The translations under genes were made by a program, and so were the position numbers. From positions 1,922,001 through 1,986,000 of the forward strand of contig OY751495.1 in NCBI GenBank assembly GCA_963565915.1: 64,000 bases of DNA, written 5' to 3'. Below the pieces are notes generated by a model that was not told where the DNA came from, searched no databases, and worked only from the letters and a program-made list of their open reading frames with translations. Each line of letters opens with the position of its first letter. Within the stretch, counting starts at the first letter, position 1. Source of the stretch: Entoloma clypeatum (Eukaryota > Basidiomycota > Agaricomycetes > Agaricales > Entolomataceae). Positions 46,308-57,240 of the stretch are shown in pieces.

Positions 46308-46919
46308 TCATGATGCGGGCAGCGAGAGAAGTTGATTTCGGAGCTGGATCGACTTTCGAGATTGACCCCGAAGCCCTCGAAAAGAAGGCTTGGTCATTTT
46401 TGGCTTTATTGGAGTAGAACTTTCTTTCATAAAGCCGATTAGCTCCTGTGAGTTTGTCATCTGTTTCATGTTCTGTTGATTAACTGGCTCCCCGACATAA
46501 GGTTCAAGGACTATGTCCCATGCTTCTGGCATCGACGTGACGATATGCATCTTGAAGGTGACTTCTGAAATGTGGAAGTGGGCATCGGCCATGGTATTGA
46601 GGTGCTCCCACATTTCCTTAAGATTATTTAGGTGTTTTGGAATGTTGATTTCATTGTTGCATCGGAGGGAGATGAGTCTTCAGTGAGTCTGGATGGCAAT
46701 GCCATGCCCTTGGTGATTAAACATGCTGTTGAGTGCATGCCACATCTTGTGCGACATCTTCTCATGACAGCAATGGATAGACTGGGAATGCTCCATGTTA
46801 TCTATGATGAGTGTCTGAATCATGCTCTCATTTTCAAGCCAGGTGGCCTGGTCATCAGGGCGGTCATTGCCAGGCATAGGTAACATCCCTTCAATGTAAG
46901 GTAGAGCACCAACTGACAA
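46308..46919 (-). pseudogene. Copia gag fragments
   Basis: Two frames: 46,680-46,919 (ATWLENESMIQTLIIDNM, HKMWHALNSMF) and 46,308-46,613 (HISEVTFKMHIVTSMPEAWD). These match the UBN2-type gag of copia elements. The start is missing, consistent with truncation near 46,990. Cys/His-rich sequence around 46,135-46,240 on minus looks like the remaining zinc knuckle (CKYCG.. CHECH-like). Confidence 0.6.
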
Positions 46920-46999
46920 TTAGTTGGGCAGTTCTCAGTGAGTTTTTGTTCATTTTGTTTCACCCCTCGGTCATAACCATTGTATTTGTTAAGTAGGTG

Positions 47000-47499
47000 A
47001 AACGTCGGAGCTTTGTCGGAGTCCGTCGGAGGTCGGACGTAGGACTGAGACCGGAGCTGAACTCCAGAAATGCAGAGGAACGACAAAGGGGAGGGACGTG
47101 GCTTCAACATATGTGTTGCGCCGCCGTTTGTTGGATAAGGTGTCCCAATTTCAGGAGGTCGGAGGAGAGGTCGGAGGTGCGGAGGTCCTCAGAGAGATCT
47201 CAGTGAGAGACACGTTGATGTGGAAGTGATCAGACGATGTTGGAGTTGTGACTCAGACACAGTACTGAGCTCGTCAAAGGGTAACGATGGAGGAAGAGCA
47301 GAAGATGAGGATGTTGTTGGCATATTGTACCATGGCGAGGATCTCTGGCATGAATGGAGAGTAGAGGAGTGAACTTGGTTGATATTTGAACTGAGGAACT
47401 ACAGGTATGGTACGAGCTTAAATATCTAAATGTGATTACTTTATGGAGATGGTCGGAGTAGGTCCGGAGTTGTGGCATAAGTTGCCAGCGACTGTAACA
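47000..47499 (-). repeat. Inverted LTR relic of the 40,211 gypsy family
   Basis: Read on the minus strand it starts TGTTACAG at 47,499 and shares blocks with 40,211-40,580: a TATTTAA box, cagttcaaatatcaac, ggcgcaacacatatgttgaagcca and cctacgtccgacctcc. No coding sequence of the family lies next to it, so it may be a solo LTR. Confidence 0.55.
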
Positions 47500-48130
47500 A
47501 ACATTGGAGATGTCGGTCAACAGACCATGCAGAAAAGGCGATGCATAAGTAAACGGGAATATGAATATGAAATGCATAAAGGCATGGAGTTATGAATATG
47601 CAATGCACGATGGCAACGTGTGGAGATGCAGAGGTAACGGATGTCCGGAATGTTGGAGGACGATCAGAGTGGATCGGAGATTCAGAGACAGATATAACAG
47701 TATTTATGTGTAGATCAAAGGCCTAGGTCAACAAGAGCTCAGCACTTCCTGAGTATGGCACGATTTGGGCTTCTGGGCTTCACTTAGGGCCTGATGACAT
47801 CAGCAAAATCTGATTTGGGCTCATAGCAAACTGTAGCAAACACTCCCAAACATGTAGTGTGGTGTAGTGCCATAGCATGTCATAGCAGTGTAACTGAGGG
47901 CTGTAGCAAGATGTAGCAAGATGTAGCCCTGTAAACATAGAACTGCCCAAGTATTGTAGTATCCTAGTAAGCCATAGCCTTATAATATAGAACTGCCATA
48001 TCATCATAGTAACCTAGTAAGCCATACTCACCAATCGGTCCTCATGCTTTTTTTGTATGTCTGAATGTATCCAAATGGCATGAGAATACGAAAAAGGACA
48101 TGAATTACACTATGAAAATGTATTACAGCC
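47500..48130. repeat. Low-complexity sequence with catagc / gtagca repeats
   Basis: From about 47,815 to 48,020 the strings catagc, tgtagcaa and agtaagccata recur many times. Similar gctac/gctat-rich patches occur at 56,320-56,420 and 57,900-57,965. No gene. Confidence 0.45.
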
Positions 48131-48149
48131 CTCATTAAAAAATGCGCAA

Positions 48150-48960
48150 ACAGTGGTGTACATATGCTCCTCGCACCCCCGCCTCCCCATGCCCCCTTGC
48201 TCAAGAGCCTGTTTGCATGGTTGGGTGTGATTGTGTCCCCCTGTGCCCTATTTGCATGTCCCTACGATCTCGCATATGTTCCGCCCTTTGCTGCGCCATT
48301 TTTTTGCTGTGGCTGTCTCAGTACCCCTCCCCACCGCTGTCGTCCCCACCCCATGCATCCCTTGCCATGTCCCCTCGCACCATCTGGCCGTTTTCATGCA
48401 TGCCCCGCCCCACGCGTAGCCACGTTCCCTCACACTCTCGCATGTCCTGCCGTTTTCGTGCATATCCCGCCCTTCCCCCCGCCGTTTTCATGCATGTCCC
48501 GCCCCACGCATCCCTCAGCAGGTGTGGCCATGTTCACTCGTGCCCTCGCATGTTCTCGTGCATGTCCTGCACTTCACCCCACTGTTCTTCTGGTGTGGCT
48601 ATTGCAATAGGCCTCCCCCCCCACCGTCGCCCACCGCCCTCGTGTTCTGTTAGTATGTGTGGTATGTGGCACAGCAGGGTGCTCACTGGTAGTGCGGCCT
48701 GCACGGCTGTCATGCAAACAGAAAGAGGAGAGGCAGACAAGGAGAATGGGGGGGAGGGAGCAGACACAAGGGAGATGGGGGGAGTTAAAGGGATGTTGGA
48801 CTTTGGCAATTGTTCAACTTTCATCCATGTGACCGGAACTTGCCGACCCTGGCAACATCCAAAAGTCGAACAATAGCCAAAGTCCATCAACATCCCTTTA
48901 ACTCCCTCCATCACCTCCCTCCATCACCTCCTTCCATGAGTCGTGTCCGTTCCCTCCCCC
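48150..48960 (+). repeat. Left arm of a GC-rich inverted repeat interrupted by chromovirus copy 2
   Basis: C-rich DNA built from imperfect units with catgtcccgcccc, ccacgcatccct and cgttttcatgcatg. Most of it reappears inverted at 55,607-56,150; for example the block around 48,645-48,725 (gtatgtgtggtatgtggcac... ) faces 55,630-55,715. Near 48,795-48,900 there is also an internal palindrome (ggactttggcaattgttc / gaacaatagccaaagtcc). Confidence 0.65.
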
Positions 48961-48962
48961 CG

Positions 48963-49364
48963 TGTTATGCTTAACAAACTGTTCCAAGGTTCGGGCAGAG
49001 TATGCAGGAAAGTGGAAAGGCAAAGAGCAAAGTGATTGCTAAATCTAAGGAATCTACTATAGTACAAGAGGTTTATATAGGTACTGACTATAGGCGGTAG
49101 CGGATGGGTCAGTACTGCGGAAGGCAGTGCACATGAGTAAGGCAACTGCGGAAGGCTATGTACAGTGAGTAAGCTGACTGCGGAAAGTGAGTCAGCGCGG
49201 GAGCGAAGTATACTAAAGGGGATGATGAAGTAAGGTAGTGAGTCAGACTGGGAACCGAAGGTTGCGAAAGTAGATATTAGACATAGTGAGTTCGTAAGAG
49301 GGCGCCGCGTCGGGCCGATAAGTAAAAGATATGACGTGGTCCTCATACCGTAGAGTCCGTAACA
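48963..49364 (-). repeat. 3' LTR of chromovirus copy 2
   Basis: 402 bp; reads TGTTACGGACTC... on minus and ends ...GCATAACA at 48,963. Differs from the other LTR at about five sites. Confidence 0.92.
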
Positions 49365-49398
49365 TGTTCCCCTCCTCAAGCTCTGTGTCCTCACAGAG

Positions 49399-49770
49399 TC
49401 ACTGTCCCCATCCCTCGTTGTTGCCGGGATTGCACCAGTTCGGGCTCTCCTTGAGGCTCCAATTGTATATCAACTCCTCATTGATGGCGACGGCGAGTTC
49501 AAGGCCCTTGATGGCCAGCCGAATACGTCGATTCTCAATGACAAGGGTGCTGGTATAGTTCCCGAGAATTTGTTTCTCTTCGGGAGTCGGAGCGACGGGG
49601 AGATTGGACAGCGAATGAAGTTGGATATTCATCTGGCGATGAAGGAGGTCGGTGAGGGAAGTTTCGAGGGCATGGATTTGGTCTCTCATGGAGAGCGCTT
49701 CGTTCATAAGGGCGGCGATGGCGGGGTTGACGTCGGTGGTGGAGGTGGAGGTAACGATGGTGTTTGACAT
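49399..49770 (-). CDS. Small accessory ORF of the chromovirus, copy 2
   Basis: 123 residues, starting MSNTIVTSTSTTDVNP, with the same EALSMRDQIHALETS and LHRQM core as copy 1 and a matching EEKQILGNYTSTL / NRRIRLAIKGLELAVAIN helix. It lies between the end of pol and the 3' LTR. It stays open although gag-pol of this copy has several stops. It is clearly more diverged from copy 1 than gag or pol are. Confidence 0.7.
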   Translation of the reverse strand: MSNTIVTSTSTTDVNPAIAALMNEALSMRDQIHALETSLTDLLHRQMNIQLHSLSNLPVAPTPEEKQILGNYTSTLVIENRRIRLAIKGLELAVAINEELIYNWSLKESPNWCNPGNNEGWGQ

Positions 49771-49972
49771 GGCGGTGAGGATGGTGGAGAGATAGAAGTA
49801 GAATGGGGTGGCTATATTGGGCAGGGAGAAGACTAGAGCGGGGAACTCGGTGTGTGGTTGACTGATGAGGTCGATGCTGCCATGGGTTTTGAGAACTCAT
49901 CTTTTATCGTGGACGAGACGGGTTCTGCCGATGGAAATCACGGATCAAATCTTGAGCGTTCTGAACATTAGC

Positions 49973-52900
49973 TCAAGGCTCCCATGTGTTTTCTTCTGGA
50001 CCATATCCTTCCCACTGGACGAGGTACTGGATCTTTCCATGGAACTTTCGAGAGTCTAGGATTGTAGACACATGGTACTCTTCTCGTCCTTCGACAATGA
50101 TCGGATCAGGGGCTGGTTTCTTTTTCTGGATGGCATACTTCGGAGTTTCATATGGTGACAACAGGGTCTCGTTGAACACAGGGTGGATCATCTTCCAAGT
50201 CTTCGGAAGATCAAGAAGGTACGCGCTAACTCCTTTCTTTTCTAGGACTTTGAATGGTCCATGTCGGAGTGCGTCAAGTTTCTTTGAGGGGCGATCAGTC
50301 CTGATGTTAGTCCCTTCCAGCCACACCTTGTCTCCGATGCGGTAGTTCCGAGACGGACTTCTCCGTGTGTCGACTGTCTTCTTCATCTGATCCTGTGCTT
50401 GTTTCAGCGCTGCATTGGCTTCTTCTCGTGCCTGTTTGAGTTTTTTCAAGAAGTTGTTGGCAGCCGGATTGGTATCTTCTAACACGAGCTCTCCCTTCCA
50501 CGGATGTAAACCGTAGTTGAGGTAGAATGGGGTGTGCTTCGTTGCCTGATGTTCTTTGTCATTGTACTGGAACTCTGCGATTGCGATCCATTCAGCCCAA
50601 TCATCCTGTAGATGGTTGACAAAGTTTCGTAAGAACGCTTCCGTTTCCTGATGCGATTGCTCGGCCTGTCCATCAGTCTGTGGGTGGTATGCGGTGGACA
50701 GGTTCCTCTTGATCCCTAACATGCGGCAGAGTATCTCCATGAACTTCGCGGCGAACTGCGGTCCCCTATCGCTGATGATCTTCTTGGGGATCCCATGAAG
50801 CTTCCATATCTGATCCCGATAGATCTTGGCTAATCCTTCAGCCGATAGTTCCACGGTTGTCAGAATGAGGTGAAGCATCTTTGAATGTCTATCCGTGATG
50901 ACCAGAATTGCGTTTTTTCCATCAGATTCTGGTATCGGTCCCACGACGTCGATTCCTATGTCTTCCCATGGGTGACTTGGTGCTGCATGGGGATGTAGCA
51001 GAGCATGTCGCTTTTGTCGGTTAATCTTGTTGCGTTGACAAGTGTCGCAACCCTTCACGTACTTCTTCACATCATGCAGTATGGTAGGCCACCAGTAGGT
51101 CCGAGTGAGGAGTTCATGTGTCTGGTACTGTCCTGGATGTCCAGCCACTGGTGCATCGTGTGACTCGAACATCAATTCTTGTCGTAATTGTGGGTCTGGC
51201 GGGACATAGACTCGTTCTCCTGCATAGGTGATCCCATTCTCCTGCTGATACCAATGAGGATTCTTTTTCAGACCCTGGGCTACTTCTGTCTCCATGCGGT
51301 TTGAACCCTTGATGCGTGCAATCCACGGATTTTCAATGGTTGTGACGTTTCCAATTTTGATGGAATCAGATGTTTCACCCCCTTCAAAGAATTGTTCCTC
51401 CGTAAACATCTCCATTTGTATCACATCTTCTGATTCCAACCGTTTCAAGAATAGTCCCTCCTTGAGCATTTGGTCACTGTCCTGTGGTTCGAGTTCCGCT
51501 TCATACCAGAGTAAGCGTGACAGGATGTCCGCTTTTGCATTGGTCTTGCCGGGCACATGCCGTAATTCGAAGTCATAGTCTTGTAACTTCATTTTCCAGC
51601 GTCGCTGTCATTGATTTAGGTCCTGAGGACGACGGAAATATTCCAGCTTCTTGTGATCGGTTAAGATCTCGAAACGTTCCCTGGCTTCAAGCAGATAGTG
51701 TCTCCAATCTTTCAATGCTTCCACGACTGCCAGGAGTTCCTTGTCATATATCTCGTAATTCTGTTTGGCCGCGGACATGGTCCGCGACAAGAACGCAATG
51801 GGGTGCCATTTGTCGTTTTGCTTCTGAGAGAGTACTGCTCCAATTGCATAGCCCGATGCATCGGTTTCAACCCTGAACTGTCCCTCTGGTTTCGGTAATG
51901 CCAAGACTGGTGCCGATGTAATTGTCCGTATGAGACCTTCAAAAGCTTGCTGCTCCGTTGGTCCCCAAGTAAATGCTGTACCGCCTGTGAGCACGGTGAG
52001 AGGTTTCGCAATGTTTGAGTACCCTTCAATAAATTGTCGATAGAAGTTAGCAAATCTAAGGAACTTCTGAACTTCCTTTTTTGATGTGGGTGCTCGCCAG
52101 TTTCGAATTGTATCCACCTTCTCAGTTTCCATCTCAACGCGTCCCTCACCAACCACATATCCCAATATAGGACATTTTGTTACTTCCCATAAACACTTCT
52201 TCTCCTTTAGGAACAGATCATTGTCCGATAGGATCTGTAGGATTTCTTCAGTGTTTCACGCGAGTTCTTCCTTGGTTTTACCGATAACCACGATGTCATC
52301 CATGTAGATCACGCAGATACGTCGGCGGATCTGGTCCTGGAATAGACTAGCCATCATCCGAGAGAATGTTCCCGGGGAGTTGCAAAGACCGAAAAACATG
52401 ACCAATGGTTCGAACAATCCTCGACTGGTGAGGAAGGCAGCTTTCCATTCATCGCCCTCCTTGATCCGGACGTTGTTATAGCCCCACATGATGTCCATTT
52501 TATTGAAGTAGACCGCATCTTTCAGTATGTCCAAGAGATCGGATATTCGTGGGAGTGGGAACTTGTCTTTGACTGTGAATTTATTGACCATGCGGTAATC
52601 TTGTACCAATCGTTTGGAGCCATCCTTCTTGTTGATGAAGAAGCAAGGGGAGGCATAAGGGGATTTGGACGGGCGGATCTTTCCTGTTGCTAGACCTTCG
52701 TCAATGAATGCGTCCAATTCTTCTTGTTCCTTTTGCGTCATAGGATATGTATTTCCTCCTAGTTCCTTTGGTGCGTCCAGTGTAAGTTCGATACCATGGT
52801 CCCATTCCCTCTCCTTTGGGATCTTGTCAAAATTCTCTTTCTCGAAAAGATGAGCAAATTGTTCAACATATGAGGGTCGTTTGGTTGTGGGAGGTGGTGT

Positions 52901-53400
52901 GGGAGTGACAGCTTCCAAAATAGGGTCTCCAGGCTTCCATTTCTGATCCGACTTTTTGGGTGCATCTTTGTCGTGCACCTCAACCATGCGAACCCGGTGT
53001 TTGCGACCATTAAGGTTAACCCTGAAATCTGAGTGTTTGGTTCGACATGTTGTTGGGCATCGGTTAAATGTCACCGCGCCGGTTGTCCAATTGATTGTGG
53101 GGTTGTGGTGTACCAACCAGTCATGTCCCAAGAGCATGTTTGTTCTCCCGATGTCCAGTACCATTGCTTCCATGGTTTCCTGATGTGCTCCCAAATCCAG
53201 TTTAACTTCGGCAAGTTGGCTCGCTTTCTGTTGTCGATTTGGCGATCCATCCACATTTAGAATTGCTATGGGCGGTATTCCTCGCGTGGGGAGGTTCTGT
53301 TCGTGTACTATTCTGGGATGGATGCATGTGCGTTCACATCCGCTGTCAACCTCAGGTCGGATGACCTTTGGTCCTTGTCGTGTTTTGAGCTGAGCTAACA
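49973..53400 (-). pseudogene. Pol of chromovirus copy 2, with nonsense mutations
   Basis: Three open pieces: about 53,400-52,256 (protease to RT with IYMDDIVVIGKTKEELA), 52,165-51,608 (RT end and RNase H, TDASGYAIGAVLSQKQ) and 51,592-49,973 (RNase H end, integrase with CDTCQRNK and HPQTDGQAEQSHQ, chromodomain). Each is separated by a TGA where copy 1 has Arg (CGG at the first site, CGA at the second). At the last, TGA follows NTWEP where copy 1 has Arg CGG. The catalytic Glu region reads GQAEQ instead of GQAER, which leaves the Glu intact. Confidence 0.9.
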
Positions 53401-53532
53401 GCCTGATTTCTCGTCTTTTTGCCCTTTACAATCTTAGTCGATGCAGCGACTCGCTTGGCAGGGATGACATAGGTTCTATTGTCTGCAGTTATACAAGGCA
53501 AGCAAGTCTGTTTAATAGATAAGGGTCACGAC

Positions 53533-54744
53533 TTAGCGTCGTTTAATCGGACCCTTTTGAAAATCCTTCTCATCGGCTTCTAAGATTGTGGTTTCATCAT
53601 TCTCGGCATCTTCTTCGGACACCTTCCTAACCCTTCCGGAGTTCTTCTTTGGCTTGCGGCAGTTGCGCACGATATGGCCTTCTTGGTCACAGTTGAAACA
53701 CTTGCGACCATCTTTCTTCTTTGGAGCGCTACAGTCTTTAGCCAGATGACCGAAGCGTTGACAGTTGTAGCAACGGGCTACTCCTGCTTTGTCGATCTCC
53801 ATGGCCTTGCCCTGACCACCATAAGTGGTACCCGATCCGGTGCGCATGTCGCCGCCACCTCGGATGACCAGTGCGTGTTCTTCCATCTGTCGTCCCTTGT
53901 TTCGGATCTCCTTTGCGTAATCGGTGTACGTCTTGCCATCGCTAGCCACTTGTTCAGAGATTCTGCGGTTGACATTTTTTTCTAGGATGTATTTCCCAGT
54001 TTCTTCACCAAGGTTTGACAGTCCCAAGAGTTCTTCAAATTCATCCAAGAATTCATCAACAGTGCGTTTCTCTTGTTTCAGGACTTCGAGTCTCGCTTTG
54101 GCAGCGACCGACTTGTTGGTGATGGAGAATCGTGTGGCGATATCATCAGAAAAACCTAGCCAGGTGATGTTCTCGTTGTCAGCGGTAAGAGCGTCTAACT
54201 TGTTGCTGGCCCAGTGTCTGCCGGACCCTTCCATCATGCGGGATAGTACCGCAAGAATCTTCTGATCGTCTGTGAGGCTCTTTTGGAACCTGATGTATAG
54301 TTTGGTGGCTTTCCACCACTCGTCAAAGGTGTATCTGTCCTTGAACATCCCAGGATCCTTGATGATCTTGGATGTATCCATTGTTTGTACAGCCGGAGCT
54401 TCTGCCATGTTTAGAGTCTGCGGAGGAGAAGAGGAGTCGGGTTGTTGGGATGAAGATGGGGTTCGGGATACAGGTAAGGATTGAAAATGAGTCCCTGTTC
54501 TAGGCATCTGTTCGATATCTGACTGCACGGAGTCAAAAGTAAATTCGTCAGGGGACTCGTCGGCGGAATTGGTGGCAAAACGTTCAGAGTATTTTCTCTG
54601 TAAATCTCTAAGGAATCTCTGTTCCTGCGTGTCTGTTGGTCTCGAGAAGGGGTCAAGTCTCTCATTTTGTGCCCAGTGGTTGTACTCGGTCTGTTGTTCT
54701 TCGGTGGTGAAGTGGGCGTAGATCTGCTGCTTCGAGTAAGACAT
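53533..54744 (-). CDS. Gag of chromovirus copy 2 (full-length frame)
   Basis: 403 residues from ATG 54,744 (MSYSKQQIYAHFTTEEQQTE) through a polar linker, capsid-like helices (EWWKATKLYIRFQKSL, FLDEFEELLGLSNLG) and two CCHC knuckles (CYNCQRFGHLAKDC, CFNCDQEGHIVRNC) to KGPIKRR. It is intact here and shows where the family's gag starts. Compared with copy 1, one base is missing shortly before the end, giving a different last few residues. Confidence 0.88.
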   Translation of the reverse strand: MSYSKQQIYAHFTTEEQQTEYNHWAQNERLDPFSRPTDTQEQRFLRDLQRKYSERFATNSADESPDEFTFDSVQSDIEQMPRTGTHFQSLPVSRTPSSSQQPDSSSPPQTLNMAEAPAVQTMDTSKIIKDPGMFKDRYTFDEWWKATKLYIRFQKSLTDDQKILAVLSRMMEGSGRHWASNKLDALTADNENITWLGFSDDIATRFSITNKSVAAKARLEVLKQEKRTVDEFLDEFEELLGLSNLGEETGKYILEKNVNRRISEQVASDGKTYTDYAKEIRNKGRQMEEHALVIRGGGDMRTGSGTTYGGQGKAMEIDKAGVARCYNCQRFGHLAKDCSAPKKKDGRKCFNCDQEGHIVRNCRKPKKNSGRVRKVSEEDAENDETTILEADEKDFQKGPIKRR

Positions 54745-55186
54745 GATGATGTGGCTCTGGGACGTCTCAATGTGAGCGTCCTAATCAATCTTCTGATAAC
54801 GGTTGTCTGGACACCGATAAACTCTCTGATCTCTGTGATCCGACCTGTCTGAGGTCCTTCTTGAACGTGAAAGCTTTCGAGTTCATTCTGTCAGGCGTTG
54901 TAACGTGTGATCTGGTGTTGCCGAGCAAGATGGATGCTCTCTGCTATCTCGCCATGGGGGCGATGCTCGTCATTGTCTAGTTCTTCGTCAAGCACCTGCT
55001 GTAGGATGCGATGGATCTCCGATTCGATGTACTGCTGGATAAGCATAAAATCGATACTGTCTCGAGGACTTAGCTCCTCCTGTCGGGCTTCTGGCGTGCT
55101 GAATGGGTTACTGGTGAAGTCTTCAAAGAAGCGCGACGTCTTGACTCGTCTGGTAGTTGCTCTCTTCGCTCTGGGAGAACCTAACG

Positions 55187-55197
55187 AGATTTAGCAA
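55187..55197 (-). promoter_or_regulatory. Self-priming type primer-binding site, copy 2
   Basis: On minus TTGCTAAATCT, just inside the 5' LTR, complementary to AGATTTAGCAA at 55,273-55,283 in the LTR, which lies 33 bases after a TATA box (55,309-55,316). Same arrangement as copy 1. Confidence 0.7.
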
Positions 55198-55199
55198 CT

Positions 55200-55601
55200 T
55201 GTTATGCTTAACAAACCGTTCCAAGGTTCGGGCAGAGTATGCAGAAAAGTGGAAAGGCGAAGAGCAAAGTGATTGCTAAATCTAAGGAATCTACTATAGT
55301 ACAAGAGGTTTATATAGGTACTGACTATAGGCGGTAGCGGATGAGTCAGTACTGCGGAAGGCAGTGCACATGAGTAAGGCAACTGCGGAAGGCTATGTAC
55401 AGTGAGTAAGCTGACTGCGGAAAGCGAGTCAGCGCGGGAGCGAAGTATACTAAAGGGGATGATGAAGTAAGGTAGTGAGTCAGACTGGGAACCGAAGGTT
55501 GCGAAAGTAGATATTAGACATAGTGAGTTCGTAAGAGGGCGCCGCGTCGGGCCGATAAGTAAAAGATATGACGTGGTCCTCATACCGTAGAGTCCGTAAC
55601 A
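55200..55601 (-). repeat. 5' LTR of chromovirus copy 2
   Basis: 402 bp. Contains the TATATAAA box and inferred transcript start described for the primer-binding site. Confidence 0.92.
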
Positions 55602-55606
55602 CCCCG

Positions 55607-56150
55607 TCCTTCCCATCAGCCCCTCCTCTTTCTGTTTGCACAACAGCCGTGCAGGCCACACTACCAGTGAGCACCCTGCTGTGCCACATACCACACATAC
55701 TAACAGAACACGAGGGCGGTGGGCGACGGTGGGGGAGGAGGCCTACTGCAACAGCCACAGCAGAAGAACAGTGGGGCAAAGTGCAGGACATGCATGAGAA
55801 CATGCGAGGGCACGAGCAAACATGGCCACACCTGCTGAGGGACGTGTGGGGCAGGACATGCATGAAAACGGCCAGATGGTGCGAGAGGACGTGGCAAGGG
55901 ATGCATGGAGTGGGGACAACGGCGGTGGGGAGGGGTACTGAGACAGCCACAGCAAAAAAACGGCGCGGTGAAGGGCGGGACATGTGAATAGGGTGTGAGC
56001 AAACATGACAATGCACTGCCGAGGGATGCTTGGGGTGGGGGGACTCTCTCTGATGGGACATGCAAATAGGCCTCGAGGGGACGTGGCAATGCCCGGCGAG
56101 GGATGCACGGCAACACATCATTGAGGAACATGGGGTGGGGGGACTTGTTG
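55607..56150 (-). repeat. Right arm of the GC-rich inverted repeat
   Basis: Inverted counterpart of 48,150-48,960. Shared blocks include cagccgtgcaggcc, gtgagcaccctgctgtgccacatacc and the units with catgcatgaaaacgg. Confidence 0.65.
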
Positions 56151-56319
56151 GGTTTGGCTCAATCCCTTTTCAGTTTCGTAGCCTTATGTTAGAATTTGCT
56201 TTCAAATGAAATTGATTTTTGATACTACAACTTTCATGTGTTAATCCAATGAATGAGCCAATATGAAATAATTCATAGCACTGAAGAAACACAGTCTGGA
56301 GTGATCCATAGTCATGAGA

Positions 56320-57240
56320 GGTTGCTCTGTAGCACTATAGAGTGATGGCAGGTTGCTACAGAGTGCTATAGAGTGATGGCAGGTTGCTACAGAGCGCTCT
56401 CAAATCATAACCCTTCGCTACAGCGCTATGAAGCTCCAGAGCGCTCTGGACACTCCCCAGCATCTCCAGGTTTTGCTGATGGAGAAGAATAAATCATATC
56501 TCAGTGAGTTCACATTCATTTCCCTTCACTTGTATCTCAAAAGTATCATGATTATGTGTAGATTAAAGGCACATGTAGATGAGTACCCAGCGTTCCGTGG
56601 ATGTGGCGCTATTTTGGAGCTTTCTGGTGAAGAGCCTTTTGAGAAGCACAAATCATATCTTGGCCAATTCTCTTCATTTCTATCTCAAAAACATCGCCTT
56701 TATGTGTAGAATAAAGGCCCCATTAGACGACCGCTCAGCGGTCAACGGATTCGGCGCAATCTTGCAATCTTATGAGTTGAGGGTCTCAGGAGTCAGTAAT
56801 TATATCTCACTGAGTTTCTGTCCATTCCCTTTCATCACTATCTCAAAAGCATCACAGCAATGTCTAGATTGACGGCCTGTATAGGCAAGAGCCCGGCACT
56901 TATTGGATACTGCATGACTTTGGGGGTGTGGGGGCTGAGGAGAAGAATACATTATATCTCAGTAAGTATTTGTCTGTTTCTATCCCAAAAATATCCCATT
57001 TACATGTAGAATAATGGCCCCATTAGATGATAGCCTGGCGCTTTCCAGATGTGGTGCGATGTTGGATTGAGGGACTATGAGAAGGCAAAATCATATCTCA
57101 GTCAGTTTTTACTCATTCCTTTTTGTTTCTATCTCAAAAACATCGTATTTAGATATAGAATAAAGGGCTCATTTGACAATAGCCTGGCATTTCCCAGCCA
57201 TGGTGTTGGGACTTACTTGTATTTCTATCTGAGTGTAAAT
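56320..57240 (+). repeat. Tandem repeat, about 140-155 bp unit, roughly five copies
   Basis: Units begin near 56,495, 56,645, 56,797, 56,950 and 57,088. Each has aatcatatctcagtgagtt-like text, then ctatctcaaaaacatc, tatgtgtagaataaaggc, and a variable end with ggcgc/ggtgcg. Preceded (56,325-56,410) by short tandem units of agtgatggcaggttgctacag. Copies are diverged, so the array is old. No coding function seen. Confidence 0.75.

Larger units (their letters stand above)
42301..46990 (-). mobile_element. Ty1/copia retrotransposon, minus strand, 5'-truncated and inactive
   Basis: From right to left: gag fragments, protease, integrase, reverse transcriptase, RNase H, then a polypurine tract (GAGGGGGAG) at about 42,714-42,722 followed by TGTTGGTGAATC, the likely start of the 3' LTR, which reaches down to about 42,300. 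The left (5') LTR was not found; sequence changes to an unrelated LTR relic near 46,990. Several frames are broken. Confidence 0.85.
48963..55601 (-). mobile_element. Ty3/gypsy chromovirus, copy 2, with 5-bp target duplication
   Basis: 402-bp LTRs at 48,963-49,364 and 55,200-55,601, about five differences between them, so a fairly recent insertion. CCCCG flanks both ends (48,958-48,962 and 55,602-55,606). Same gene order as copy 1 but on the minus strand. Inactivated by stops at 52,256, 51,608 and 49,973 and by a small deletion near the gag-pol junction. The LTR shares its ends, TATA region and start region with copy 1 but differs in the middle, so the two belong to sub-families. Confidence 0.94.

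Noticed and set aside
48142..48876. Open frame of 244 residues in GC-rich DNA
   Set aside because: Made of Cys/Pro/His-rich tandem units; the same units occur inverted elsewhere, so it is repeat sequence.
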